Below are positions 33,282-41,995 of a stretch of 64,000 nt of DNA, in pieces. The first letter of the stretch is position 1. The number at the start of each line of letters is the position of its first letter. The stretch is from positions 1-64,000 of the forward strand of contig JALXCZ010000008.1 in NCBI GenBank assembly GCA_026990595.1, written 5' to 3'. The position numbers and the translations under genes are program-made. Origin of the DNA: Sulfurovum sp. (GTDB lineage: Bacteria; Campylobacterota; Campylobacteria; Campylobacterales; Sulfurovaceae). The notes under the pieces were generated by a model, which had not been told where the DNA came from, searched no databases, and saw only the letters and a program-made list of their open reading frames with translations.

Positions 33282-35471
33282 TTATGCTAAAAATTCCGGT
33301 GTGGCCAACTCTACTTTTTTACCTTTTTGTTCCATGACTACAACCGTAATTTCATCACCTTCATGATAGCGTTCATTTAAATTATTCACTCTCTCTTTTG
33401 CTACCTTGGAGATATGCAGCAGTGCATCAAAACCATCAGGCATTTCAACAAAAATACCAAAATCAACGATCTTCTTGACTTTCCCCTGATAACTTTTACC
33501 TACTTCATACGCCATCTGTTTTTTTACCGGTGCATCTGCGATCTTTTTAATATGCTCTTTGGCTGCTGCTACTTTCTCTTTATCTTCCCCTGAAAGTTTT
33601 ACGCCACCTACATCTCTGTCCAGATCAATACTTACTTCGAATTTTTCAATAATATCACGGATTGTTGCACCTGCTTTACCTATGATATCACCTATTTTAC
33701 TTGGATGTACATTGAAGAATTCCGTACTTGGCAAAGCACCACTTTCCACAATATGGGACTCAGCCTCTTCCATAAGCTTTAAAATATGTGCCTTACCTTC
33801 AGTTGCCTGTTGCAATGCTTTTTTTAACACATCCAGGTCTATCCCACCAAGCTTAATATCCATTTGTAAAGCGGTGATCCCTTTTTTTGTTCCTGCAATT
33901 TTAAAATCCATATCACCGTCGTGATCTTCCAATCCCATAATATCACTAAGCACGACATATTTGTCACCTTCACTTACCATTCCCATAGCAATACCCGCAA
34001 CAAGATCTACCATATCAACATCTGCTGAACGCAATGCCAGACATCCTCCGCAGATCGTTGCCATGGAAGAAGAACCGTTACTCTCCAATATCTCGGAAAC
34101 CAAACGTATCGTTCCGTCATAATTTAATGCAATTGCAGGCTCCAATGCCCTTTTGGCAAGATTTCCATGCCCTAATTCTCTACGTCCCGGAGCACCGATA
34201 AACTTGGCTTCTCCTACTGAGTAACCGGGAAAATTATAATGCACCATAAAGTTTTCTGATCTGCTTGTTTTATCAGTAATGAGTTCATACATCTGTGCAT
34301 CTTTTTTATCACCAAGTGTTACTGTGACCAATGCCTGGGTCTGTCCACGGGTAAATAGACAGGAACCGTGTACTGAAGGTAAAAGATTTGTCTCTATACT
34401 GATTGGTCTGACCTCATCCAAAGCTCTACCGTCTGCACGGATATTTTTCTCTAGGATCATTGTTCTTACAACTGTTCTTTTATACTGTTCCAATGTCTTT
34501 GAAACGATCTCTTTCTCTGCTTCTTTACCTTCAGATTCCAATGCTTCCATGATCTTGGAACGTACTTTCTTCAACTCTGTTGCACGCTCACTTTTTGCCA
34601 TATGGGCAATTGCATTCTTAACATCATCTGCATAGTTACTTTCCATATATGCATAAAGTACTTCGTCCACTTTTTCTTGAGCGAGTTCCAAAAGAAGAGG
34701 TTCTCTTACAAGAGGAGTAAAGGTTTCTGTATATGTTTGTGTTGCTTTATCAATAGCTTTTCCGGCTAAGGCAATGGCAGTGATCAAAGCTTCTTCATCA
34801 AGTTCATTGCACTCCTGATGTTCAAGTATCAAAGGAGCCGCTCCCATCATAGGATCAATCATATCTACCTCAACATCATCTATAATCTCTGAAGCCATCG
34901 TACGCATCTCGATCATAATAATATCTTTACCTGAACCGACAACCAGAAGATCCAACACACTCTCATCCTGCTGACTTAAAGTAGGATTAATAAGCACCTT
35001 GTCTTCTATCTTTCCAACTCTGACTGCAGCGATACTCTGAGTAACAGGAATATCTGAAACATAAAGTGCAGCAGAGGCAGCATGAAGGGCAGCTATCTGC
35101 ATATCCACTTCACTGTCACTGCTTACAACCATAACAGTAATGGTCAAGGGAAAATGGAAGCCTTTAGGAAATAATGGACGCAATGAACGGTCTATAATAC
35201 GGGAAGTTAATGTTTCAAAATCTCCAGGCTTCGTTTCTCTCTTAATGAACCCCCCGGGTATTTTGGCTGCGGCATAGGACTTTTCCATATACTGAACAGT
35301 CAAAGGAAGGAAATCTTCTTCCACAGGCTTCTCATCTATGGCAACAGCTGCTATAAGTACTGCTTTACCTTGACGATACATTACTGCACCACTTGCCTGT
35401 TTTGCTATTTTGTTAAATTCATATTTTTCTTCTAAATTATTTATATGTATTTCTACGCTCTGTTCATTCAT
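33282..35471 (-). CDS. pnp: Polynucleotide phosphorylase
   Basis: 729 residues, full length. Two RNase PH domains flank a helical linker (second-domain catalytic region GAPGRRELGHGNLAKRAL near 420). A KH domain follows (IGDIIGKAGATIRDI near 585) and then an S1 domain (YQGKVKKIVDFGIFVEMPDG near 655). It degrades RNA 3' to 5' with phosphate and is usually part of the degradosome. AAGGAAG lies upstream of the ATG. The phosphoribosyltransferase gene lies upstream on the same strand, 29 bases away. Confidence 0.97.
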   Translation of the reverse strand: MNEQSVEIHINNLEEKYEFNKIAKQASGAVMYRQGKAVLIAAVAIDEKPVEEDFLPLTVQYMEKSYAAAKIPGGFIKRETKPGDFETLTSRIIDRSLRPLFPKGFHFPLTITVMVVSSDSEVDMQIAALHAASAALYVSDIPVTQSIAAVRVGKIEDKVLINPTLSQQDESVLDLLVVGSGKDIIMIEMRTMASEIIDDVEVDMIDPMMGAAPLILEHQECNELDEEALITAIALAGKAIDKATQTYTETFTPLVREPLLLELAQEKVDEVLYAYMESNYADDVKNAIAHMAKSERATELKKVRSKIMEALESEGKEAEKEIVSKTLEQYKRTVVRTMILEKNIRADGRALDEVRPISIETNLLPSVHGSCLFTRGQTQALVTVTLGDKKDAQMYELITDKTSRSENFMVHYNFPGYSVGEAKFIGAPGRRELGHGNLAKRALEPAIALNYDGTIRLVSEILESNGSSSMATICGGCLALRSADVDMVDLVAGIAMGMVSEGDKYVVLSDIMGLEDHDGDMDFKIAGTKKGITALQMDIKLGGIDLDVLKKALQQATEGKAHILKLMEEAESHIVESGALPSTEFFNVHPSKIGDIIGKAGATIRDIIEKFEVSIDLDRDVGGVKLSGEDKEKVAAAKEHIKKIADAPVKKQMAYEVGKSYQGKVKKIVDFGIFVEMPDGFDALLHISKVAKERVNNLNERYHEGDEITVVVMEQKGKKVELATPEFLA

Positions 35472-35500
35472 ACTTTTGTTCTTCCTTTTGCTTGTATTAT

Positions 35501-36202
35501 TTAAGAGACTGTTTTTCTCTCTACGTTCTTATTCTTTATTTCATACTGCTTGATAATTTCACGTATCTCTTCAAACTCCAATGCACTGAAATTTTCATAA
35601 TAGTATTCTATCGAAATATAATCTTTTATCTTATGAGGACAGAATACACCGTCACAGACTGTAAGCAGATTCTGATACACTGTTCTATCAAGAATAGGCG
35701 TTGCAATATAAATATTTTTTGCCTCTTTTTCGATCGCTGATTTAAGTGCAACCATCATAGTAAGCCCGGTTTCAATACATTCATCCACAAGGACAACATA
35801 TTTTCCTTTAAGTGATACCAGATCTTTTCCCTTTCGATATTGATAGACATAGCCAAGTATTTCTTCATCATATTTACGCTCTGCTTCACTGTAAACGTAG
35901 TCTTCATTAATACCAAAAGCATCTATTAAAGCTTTGTGCATCACTACTTCTTCTGTTTCTGAAACCATAGCTATAGGCAATTCAGGGTTGTTGGGAGCCA
36001 AAATAGGTTCTGTCAAAAGTATATCCATTTGGGCATATACTTTTTTTGCAATCTGGTCTGCAAAATAAACACCCCCCTCACTTACAGCTATAATAACTGT
36101 CTCATTATCCTGTAATAATCCAAGGGGCAATGTCTCTATCAGTTTTTTTGCTGCATCTTCATTATTTTTAAAATAATAATTATGGTTTAAATCGCTGGGC
36201 AT
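35501..36202 (-). CDS. Phosphoribosyltransferase-domain protein
   Basis: 233 residues from the ATG at 36202, which has AGGAG 6 bases upstream; a longer frame lacks a site. The PRPP-binding loop is YVVLVDECIETGLTMMVAL (about 140-158) after an N-terminal segment VIIAVSEGGVYFADQIAKK. Such stand-alone type I phosphoribosyltransferases can act on bases or have regulatory roles; the substrate is not clear. The start overlaps the end of the J-domain gene by 23 bases, so it belongs to the lptD operon. Confidence 0.75.
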   Translation of the reverse strand: MPSDLNHNYYFKNNEDAAKKLIETLPLGLLQDNETVIIAVSEGGVYFADQIAKKVYAQMDILLTEPILAPNNPELPIAMVSETEEVVMHKALIDAFGINEDYVYSEAERKYDEEILGYVYQYRKGKDLVSLKGKYVVLVDECIETGLTMMVALKSAIEKEAKNIYIATPILDRTVYQNLLTVCDGVFCPHKIKDYISIEYYYENFSALEFEEIREIIKQYEIKNKNVERKTVS

Positions 36203-36449
36203 GATCCGCTCCTGGAAATTGTTTAGAGATCTCTTCTTCATCAAAAGTATAACGAAACTCTTCTATATACTTCATCAAATATTGATATGCATGGTTTATC
36301 TCTTCCATCTGGAAAGCACTTCCCCCCAGATCAGGATGATATTTTTTAGCCAGAAAATGATACTGTTTTTTAATATCATCTTTCGTAATAAGTTTAGGTA
36401 GACCTAAAATATCCAATGCATACTCTATCTCTTTTATAGGATTTTGCAT
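36180..36449 (-). CDS. Short J-domain protein
   Basis: 89 residues from the ATG at 36449. It contains a J-domain with the HPD signature (AKKYHPDLGG) and the flanking helices, and nothing else; no membrane anchor, G/F or zinc region. It should stimulate an Hsp70 with narrow specificity. The start overlaps the lptD stop (TAATG) and the stop lies inside the phosphoribosyltransferase start region. This coupling ties it to LptD production, but a chaperone role for LptD would be inference. Confidence 0.75.
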   Translation of the reverse strand: MQNPIKEIEYALDILGLPKLITKDDIKKQYHFLAKKYHPDLGGSAFQMEEINHAYQYLMKYIEEFRYTFDEEEISKQFPGADHAQRFKP

Positions 36450-38527
36450 TATTTTGTATTTCCTGTTCCTACACCGCCGAAAGGAATAAAGTTCAACTGT
36501 ATATAAAAACTGTTTACTTTGGTTGCTCCTATGGGTCTTGGTGTGATATCTTGACGAACTGCAACATCCATACTCCAGCAGTCCTGTTGATATTTTCCTC
36601 CGATCCTCCACTGAGTACTCGCTGCTTTTTCAAGACTATATGTAACACCGCCTTTAATTGTTACTCTTTGATTCAATGTATATCCGAAATTAAAGAGAAT
36701 ATCATTGGCTGGGACAAAACTGCTTGAATCATCAGGAAGTTTTTCTTTATAGGTATGTCCTAAAGTAAAAAAATAATCTGACTTATATAAAGAGACAAGA
36801 CTTGAAGACTCTCTTAATTTACCAAATTCATAAGAATATAACAGGTTATTGTAAAAACGCCAATTTTTCCAATTATATTGCATCTCATTCCCCAAATCTG
36901 CCCATTCATACTTCCTCTTTGGATAATAGGTCTGATAGAGTCTCTGAAAAAACTTCAAATTTGTTTTATTATCATAAAAATATTGATTAAATCCTATTCT
37001 GTACTGCTCTTCAGGCAACCCTACCGCAAAAAGTTTTTTCTGTTCAGATCCAAGTGAATTGAATGTTACAGGTTGTTCATTTTCATTACCTGGCTTAGTA
37101 TACTCGATCGAAGGCTGCATAACGTGTGTAAAATGCTTATATTTTTTAGTCAGATCCGTAAATAATTTTACTTTATGAATGTTACTGTAATATCGGAATA
37201 CACTGTGTGCATAACTGCCGTTACCAAAAAAGAATTTGCTGTAGTAGAGTTCTTCTCCCAGTGAAATATTTAAAAAATCATCAAAAAATGAAGTAGTGAA
37301 TTCCAATGGCACTTTTAACTCTGCCTGTCTAAGTGTTGTGCCCTTCTCTCTATAGAAATGATTTAGATGGAGATCCGCACTGTATGTAAGATTATCCCAT
37401 AAAAAATGATCTAAATATTTATGAAGTTGTATGGATGGGAGTATCTGAAGGGTATCATCATTATGCTCTTTTCGTGTATCAATAAAATATTTTGCATTGA
37501 CTCCCATATAATAGTCATTATCATATAAAAAATAGTTCAATTTAGATTCTTGGAGTGGAGTGAGTCCAAAATGTTGCAAACGTGTTTTTTGTAAATTAAG
37601 GTAATCAATATCCGTTAAAAACGTAGTATTGATATAAAGACCATCTGTAAATGCCCTTGGCAGGAACGCTTTAAAAACAGTAGAAGAGTCATACAAAAAC
37701 TCCAATCCATAGTGATTTAGATCCTTTGTATTTTTTCTCTTTTGATAGGATGTACTGTCTCGAAAATATCCTACCCTCAATTTCCCGGCAGAGTGGCTAC
37801 TGTCTACAAATCGGAAAGTGCTATAAATACCCATACTTCGGTTGGTTCTGATCTGCGGATTGAATTCCATATCCATACTGTCAGAGATAGCCCAGAAAAC
37901 AGGTTGTTCATACACAAATCCTTCTTCTCCAGTATAACCAAATAAAGGGAACAAAAGACCGGAACTTCTTTGATTATTTATGGAAAAAGCCAAATAGGGG
38001 AAGTAGAAGATCGGTATATCCCAGAAATAGACCTTTGCATCATAGATTTTCATATACTTTTCATCACTGTCATAAAAGGAATGGGAAAAAACCATTTTCC
38101 ATAAAGGATCATTAATATCACACGATGAAAGTACCGACTCTCCCAAGGTATAGTTGTTATCATTACGGTGTGCTTTATCGGAAAAAAGCCATATATCATT
38201 TTGACTTACAAAGAAGAGTTCTTCAAAACTTACCTCTTTGCTGTCAGTATGTATCTCCATATGATTCGTATGCTCTTTGGTACCTCTGTACCCTATCATC
38301 TCTACCTTACCGTCAAGTATAAGGATCTTTGTCTCTTTATTGTAGGATGCGGACTCTGCTTTGATCACAGAATCCTGATAGTATACTACAACACCATCCG
38401 TAGCATGTACGGTTGTTTTTGTACTCTCTAAATGTTTTGCAGTAACTTCTATCTTATTTTTCTCTTGTGCAGCATGGAGCACTTCTATGCTTAACAATAT
38501 CCCTAAGAAAAATAAAAATTTATGCAT
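36449..38527 (-). CDS. lptD: LPS-assembly outer membrane protein LptD
   Basis: 692 residues with a signal peptide (about 1-20, ending LHAA). The N-terminal LptA/OstA-like domain (about 22-130: IEVTAKHLESTKTTVHATDG) is followed by a long beta-barrel with many aromatic-ending strands and a C-terminal strand. LptD with LptE inserts LPS into the outer leaflet. It is first in an operon with the J-domain and phosphoribosyltransferase genes and lies 18 bases from the purD stop on the same strand. Confidence 0.9.
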   Translation of the reverse strand: MHKFLFFLGILLSIEVLHAAQEKNKIEVTAKHLESTKTTVHATDGVVVYYQDSVIKAESASYNKETKILILDGKVEMIGYRGTKEHTNHMEIHTDSKEVSFEELFFVSQNDIWLFSDKAHRNDNNYTLGESVLSSCDINDPLWKMVFSHSFYDSDEKYMKIYDAKVYFWDIPIFYFPYLAFSINNQRSSGLLFPLFGYTGEEGFVYEQPVFWAISDSMDMEFNPQIRTNRSMGIYSTFRFVDSSHSAGKLRVGYFRDSTSYQKRKNTKDLNHYGLEFLYDSSTVFKAFLPRAFTDGLYINTTFLTDIDYLNLQKTRLQHFGLTPLQESKLNYFLYDNDYYMGVNAKYFIDTRKEHNDDTLQILPSIQLHKYLDHFLWDNLTYSADLHLNHFYREKGTTLRQAELKVPLEFTTSFFDDFLNISLGEELYYSKFFFGNGSYAHSVFRYYSNIHKVKLFTDLTKKYKHFTHVMQPSIEYTKPGNENEQPVTFNSLGSEQKKLFAVGLPEEQYRIGFNQYFYDNKTNLKFFQRLYQTYYPKRKYEWADLGNEMQYNWKNWRFYNNLLYSYEFGKLRESSSLVSLYKSDYFFTLGHTYKEKLPDDSSSFVPANDILFNFGYTLNQRVTIKGGVTYSLEKAASTQWRIGGKYQQDCWSMDVAVRQDITPRPIGATKVNSFYIQLNFIPFGGVGTGNTK

Positions 38528-38545
38528 AAACAGTGTTCACAGTGC

Positions 38546-39814
38546 TTAAAGTGCCTGATAGGCAATATCAGTACGACACTGCTTCCCTGCAAAATGCACT
38601 TGTCCTACCAGCATATAGGCACGTTTTTGTGCTTCTTTAATACTCTCTCCAAGTCCGACACATACAAGTACTCTTCCACCGATTGCATAGAGTTTACCAT
38701 CTTCTCCGCGACTTACTCCCGCATAAGAAATATGGGCATTTCCTTCTAACTCATCATGATGGATATCATCAACAATGATCTCAGCTGCGGGTGTACTTTT
38801 GTAAGGATAATCCTTGCTTGCCATCACTACACCTACTGCATATTTGTCGTGAAACTCTATTTTTGCACTTTTAAGATCACCTGTGGCAGCTTTATAGAAA
38901 AGTTCACTTGCAGGTGATTTAAGAAGAGGCATCAACTCCTCACACTCAGGATCGCCAAAACGCACATTATATTCAAGAATAATAGGCTCCCCTTTGACCA
39001 CCATCACCCCAATAAAAAGGACACCTGTGAATGGCATACCTTCAGATTCCATACCTTTTAATGTCGGTTCTATCACTCTTTCATTAAGTTTACGATAGAT
39101 ATCATCATTAACAAGCGGTGTGGGCGCATAGGCTCCCATACCACCCGTATTTGGTCCTTCATCATTATTGAGCAGCCTTTTATGATCCTGTGCAGCAGGG
39201 AGCACCACATAATTTTTTCCGTCACAGATCGCAAAGACAGAAAGTTCATATCCGTCAAGAAACTCTTCTACAACGATAGAAGTTCCGGCCTCACCAAAAG
39301 AGTTTCCAGAAAGCATCTCTCCTGCAGCTTTTTTTGCTTCGTCATGACTTTGTGCAATGATCACACCTTTACCTCCGCAAAGTCCATCCGCTTTTACAAC
39401 GATCGGTGCTTCCAAAGTATTGATGAAGGAATAGGCATCCTCAAGAGAGTCTGTTTCAATATATTTGGCTGTAGGAACATTATGGCGTGCAAGGAAATTT
39501 TTCATGAAAATTTTAGAACCTTCAAGCTGTGCCGCTTTTGAAGTAGGTCCAAAAATAGTTAAACCTCTCTCTTTAAAGACATCTACAATACCTTCAACAA
39601 GCGGTGCTTCCGGTCCAACTATCGTTAATTCGATCTGATTGGCTTCCACAAAATCAGCCAAGTCATTAAAATTACTGATAGCCAGATTTTCACCTAATAC
39701 ATCTGTTGCTCCGTTCCCCGGTGCAAAATAGATCTTCTGAACATTATCATCTTTCTTTAATGCCAAACCAATAGAGTATTCTCTACCACCACTACCTATG
39801 ATCAATACATTCAT
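38546..39814 (-). CDS. purD: Phosphoribosylamine-glycine ligase
   Basis: 422 residues, full length ATP-grasp enzyme that joins glycine to phosphoribosylamine in purine synthesis. It begins MNVLIIGSGGREYSIGLAL (usual GGREHA varied to GGREYS). ATP-grasp residues are in VVKADGLCGGKGVIIA, and metal/substrate segments in LEYNVRFGDPECEELMPLL. CGGAG lies upstream of the ATG. The region upstream holds a long hairpin and the candidate 6S RNA. Confidence 0.96.
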   Translation of the reverse strand: MNVLIIGSGGREYSIGLALKKDDNVQKIYFAPGNGATDVLGENLAISNFNDLADFVEANQIELTIVGPEAPLVEGIVDVFKERGLTIFGPTSKAAQLEGSKIFMKNFLARHNVPTAKYIETDSLEDAYSFINTLEAPIVVKADGLCGGKGVIIAQSHDEAKKAAGEMLSGNSFGEAGTSIVVEEFLDGYELSVFAICDGKNYVVLPAAQDHKRLLNNDEGPNTGGMGAYAPTPLVNDDIYRKLNERVIEPTLKGMESEGMPFTGVLFIGVMVVKGEPIILEYNVRFGDPECEELMPLLKSPASELFYKAATGDLKSAKIEFHDKYAVGVVMASKDYPYKSTPAAEIIVDDIHHDELEGNAHISYAGVSRGEDGKLYAIGGRVLVCVGLGESIKEAQKRAYMLVGQVHFAGKQCRTDIAYQAL

Positions 39815-39878
39815 ATTATTATCTCCGTGAAAGAATTATTATATACCTGTTTAAGGGATTTTAGTAGTGGTAATAGTT

Positions 39879-39956
39879 GTGCGTAGAGAGTTTTGTAAAA
39901 TGCTTGAAGGCGAACTTCAAATTCGTCAATGGCATTTTGCAAAGCTCTATGCGTGC
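39879..39956. repeat. Long imperfect hairpin between 6S-like RNA and purD
   Basis: Arms 39879-39903 and 39932-39956 (GCGTAGAGAG... and ...GCTCTATGCG) pair over about 23 bp with a few mismatches, mostly compatible with G-U pairing in RNA. The loop holds a second perfect hairpin (TTGAAG, GCGAA, CTTCAA at 39904-39920). It lies downstream of the 6S-like gene and upstream of purD on the minus strand, so it could process or attenuate that transcript. Function unknown. Confidence 0.6.
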
Positions 39957-39974
39957 AAAAATTGCCGCTAATAA

Positions 39975-40160
39975 ACCCCCGAGTGGCCGTCCTGTTTAAA
40001 GCCGGCCCTAAAAAGCCAACAGTGCAGGAGAGAGTCTCTCTTTAGGGGATGATTTCTCGTATAAAACTACACTCAAACGAAAACTTCCACACACCAAGAG
40101 ACTACATGTCCCACTAAGATTAATGTTGGACCCCATATACAGTCATCGAACCACTTAGGT
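39975..40160 (-). ncRNA. ssrS: Candidate 6S RNA
   Basis: About 186 nt with a rod-like fold. From the outside in: AGTGG pairs with CCACT, CCAACA with TGTTGG, and AGTCTCTT with the AGAGAGACT segment, with a TCGT/ACGA hairpin near the tip and an unpaired bubble between. A TATAAT box at 40168-40173 (minus strand) places a start near 40160. Length, bubble-in-rod shape and position next to purD fit 6S RNA, which sequesters sigma70 RNA polymerase. I recall 6S beside purD in relatives but did not verify it. End points are approximate. Confidence 0.55.
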
Positions 40161-40207
40161 TAAATTTATTATAACCTATTTGGAGTTAGAAGTCAGTAAA
40201 AGAGTGC

Positions 40208-40864
40208 TTAAAATGAAGAATTTGCTATCTCTTTAGCTTTTAGAATACAGGCGGATATAAGAGGCTCATCTGCCACAACATACTTTGCATGCATAGGTAA
40301 ATGTACTTTTGTTGCATTTCCGATAACCACTGCCGTATAACTCTCATCCCATTTAAAATTCTTTAAAAAACAGTGGATCGTCGATGGAGAAGTAAAAATA
40401 ATGATCGCTCCTGCTACAGGCTTTTCCTTGGAAGTATATAGAATACAGGAAGTCTCATAAATTATCTGCTCCCCAAGATCAATACCCTCTTTATTCAAAA
40501 AAGTTTTAGAATCAAAGGAAACCTCTTTTGGTCTTAGATAGAGCAGTTTCCTCTCTCGAAAAAAAGAGGCGATATCTCTGCTCAACTGCTCACCGTAAAA
40601 TGAGCTTGGTTGATATATTACTTCACCTCCAAGATCCTCTATCTGTTTTTTGGTTGCACTACCAATGGCAATACAAGGATAGTTTTTCCATGAAACATCT
40701 ATTTTATCAGCACAGACGACTGCCTGTTTAGAAGTAAATATTAAGGTGTCATACTGTGCAAAATCAATCTGATCTGCCGTAACAGTGAAATCGATCATCG
40801 GTAATGCGATCGTATCCTCTTTGGGTGTAGGAGAGAGTAGGTAAATAGCACTTTGTTTTTGCAT
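40208..40864 (-). CDS. hemD: Uroporphyrinogen-III synthase
   Basis: 218 residues. The two-domain HemD pattern is visible: FTSKQAVVCADK near 43-55, AIGSATKKQIEDLGG near 70, LYLRPKE near 108, then IIFTSPSTIHCF and VVIGNATKVHL in the second half. It closes hydroxymethylbilane to uroporphyrinogen III for haem/sirohaem synthesis. The family is poorly conserved, so the call rests on these blocks. The ATG overlaps the stop of the cation exporter by one base. Confidence 0.88.
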   Translation of the reverse strand: MQKQSAIYLLSPTPKEDTIALPMIDFTVTADQIDFAQYDTLIFTSKQAVVCADKIDVSWKNYPCIAIGSATKKQIEDLGGEVIYQPSSFYGEQLSRDIASFFRERKLLYLRPKEVSFDSKTFLNKEGIDLGEQIIYETSCILYTSKEKPVAGAIIIFTSPSTIHCFLKNFKWDESYTAVVIGNATKVHLPMHAKYVVADEPLISACILKAKEIANSSF

Positions 40865-41802
40865 CAGTGACTTACTTTTTCCAATTCTACCAAAGGTTTG
40901 CCGTGAAGCATCGCATCATTGACTTCTTCATCATCATACGGATCGAAATGCGGTGTGATGATCCATTTTTTATTGGGTTCGAGCAACATGATCTTGTCTT
41001 CTACCTCATCTGCAATACGATGTGCTTCAAGTAAAAGCATATTGGGCCGCAGAACCATATGAAACTCTACAAAGTTCGCATTCCCGTCCGTACGGGTTTT
41101 AAGCCAGTGATAACTTGTCACTTCAGGATGTCCTGAAATGATCTCTCCTATCTTCGCAACCGTCTCTCCATCCAGTGCGCGATCAAGCAGTATCTCTATA
41201 CCGTCTACAATGATCTCATAGGCTGAATAGATGATATATATCCCTATACCCAAACCAAAAATAGCATCAATACTGTCTAACCCGGTAAGTGAAACCAGCC
41301 CTAATGCCACCAATACTGCTGCATTACTCCACAGATCGGTCTTATAGTGCAAAGCATCTGCTTTGATCACAATACTGTCTGTCTCTTTTGCTGTTTTTAA
41401 CAAATACTGTACTAAAAAATAGGTTACGATAATAGAAAACAACATGGCAAAGATCGAAGGTGTCAGTAATGTAGTGATCGTTCCCTCATTCAACTTTTTA
41501 AATGCCACATACATAATATAAATACCCGAAATAGTAATAACCGTTCCCTCTATCACAGCGGCGATAGCCTGTATTTTCCCTTTTCCGTACTGATACATAT
41601 CATCAGGTTCTTCTTCGGATTTTTTAATAGCAAAGAAATTAAAAAGTGATACTGCCATGTCCAGAAGAGAATCTATGGCAGAAGCAAGTACCGCTACCGA
41701 ACCACTGGCGACACCAATGATCAATTTGACAAAGACCAATACTGTTGCAACTGAACTTGACACCATAGTTGCACGTTTTTGCGGAGAGTTTTCAGATTTC
41801 AA
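40864..41802 (-). CDS. Cation diffusion facilitator family exporter
   Basis: 312 residues from a TTG at 41802 with AAGGAG 5 bases upstream; no nearby ATG fits. Six membrane helices are expected in the first ~210 residues, with metal-site motifs DSLLDM in helix 2 and HYKTD in helix 5. A cytosolic C-terminal domain follows (about 215-312, including VEFHMVL and DEVEDK). FieF-type proteins export Zn, Fe or Mn by proton antiport; the metal cannot be told here. It is translationally linked to hemD. Confidence 0.9.
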   Translation of the reverse strand: MKSENSPQKRATMVSSSVATVLVFVKLIIGVASGSVAVLASAIDSLLDMAVSLFNFFAIKKSEEEPDDMYQYGKGKIQAIAAVIEGTVITISGIYIMYVAFKKLNEGTITTLLTPSIFAMLFSIIVTYFLVQYLLKTAKETDSIVIKADALHYKTDLWSNAAVLVALGLVSLTGLDSIDAIFGLGIGIYIIYSAYEIIVDGIEILLDRALDGETVAKIGEIISGHPEVTSYHWLKTRTDGNANFVEFHMVLRPNMLLLEAHRIADEVEDKIMLLEPNKKWIITPHFDPYDDEEVNDAMLHGKPLVELEKVSH

Positions 41803-41995
41803 TTCTGCTCCTTGACATTAAGTTAAATTAGAAGAATCATCTTAACACAAATAGAGTATATCTTTGTTAAAAAAAGTACTTTATATGAGATTTTAGGTAA
41901 CCTCTGTTATAGAATACTTATGTTATAGTATTCAACAAATTGCAATCATATCTAATTAGATAATACAAAAATAAACTTACTGGTATATTCACATA

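Noticed and set aside
39975-40160. tmRNA or RNase P RNA as alternatives for the structured RNA
   Set aside because: No tRNA-like ends, no tag reading frame and none of the conserved RNase P core blocks are visible.
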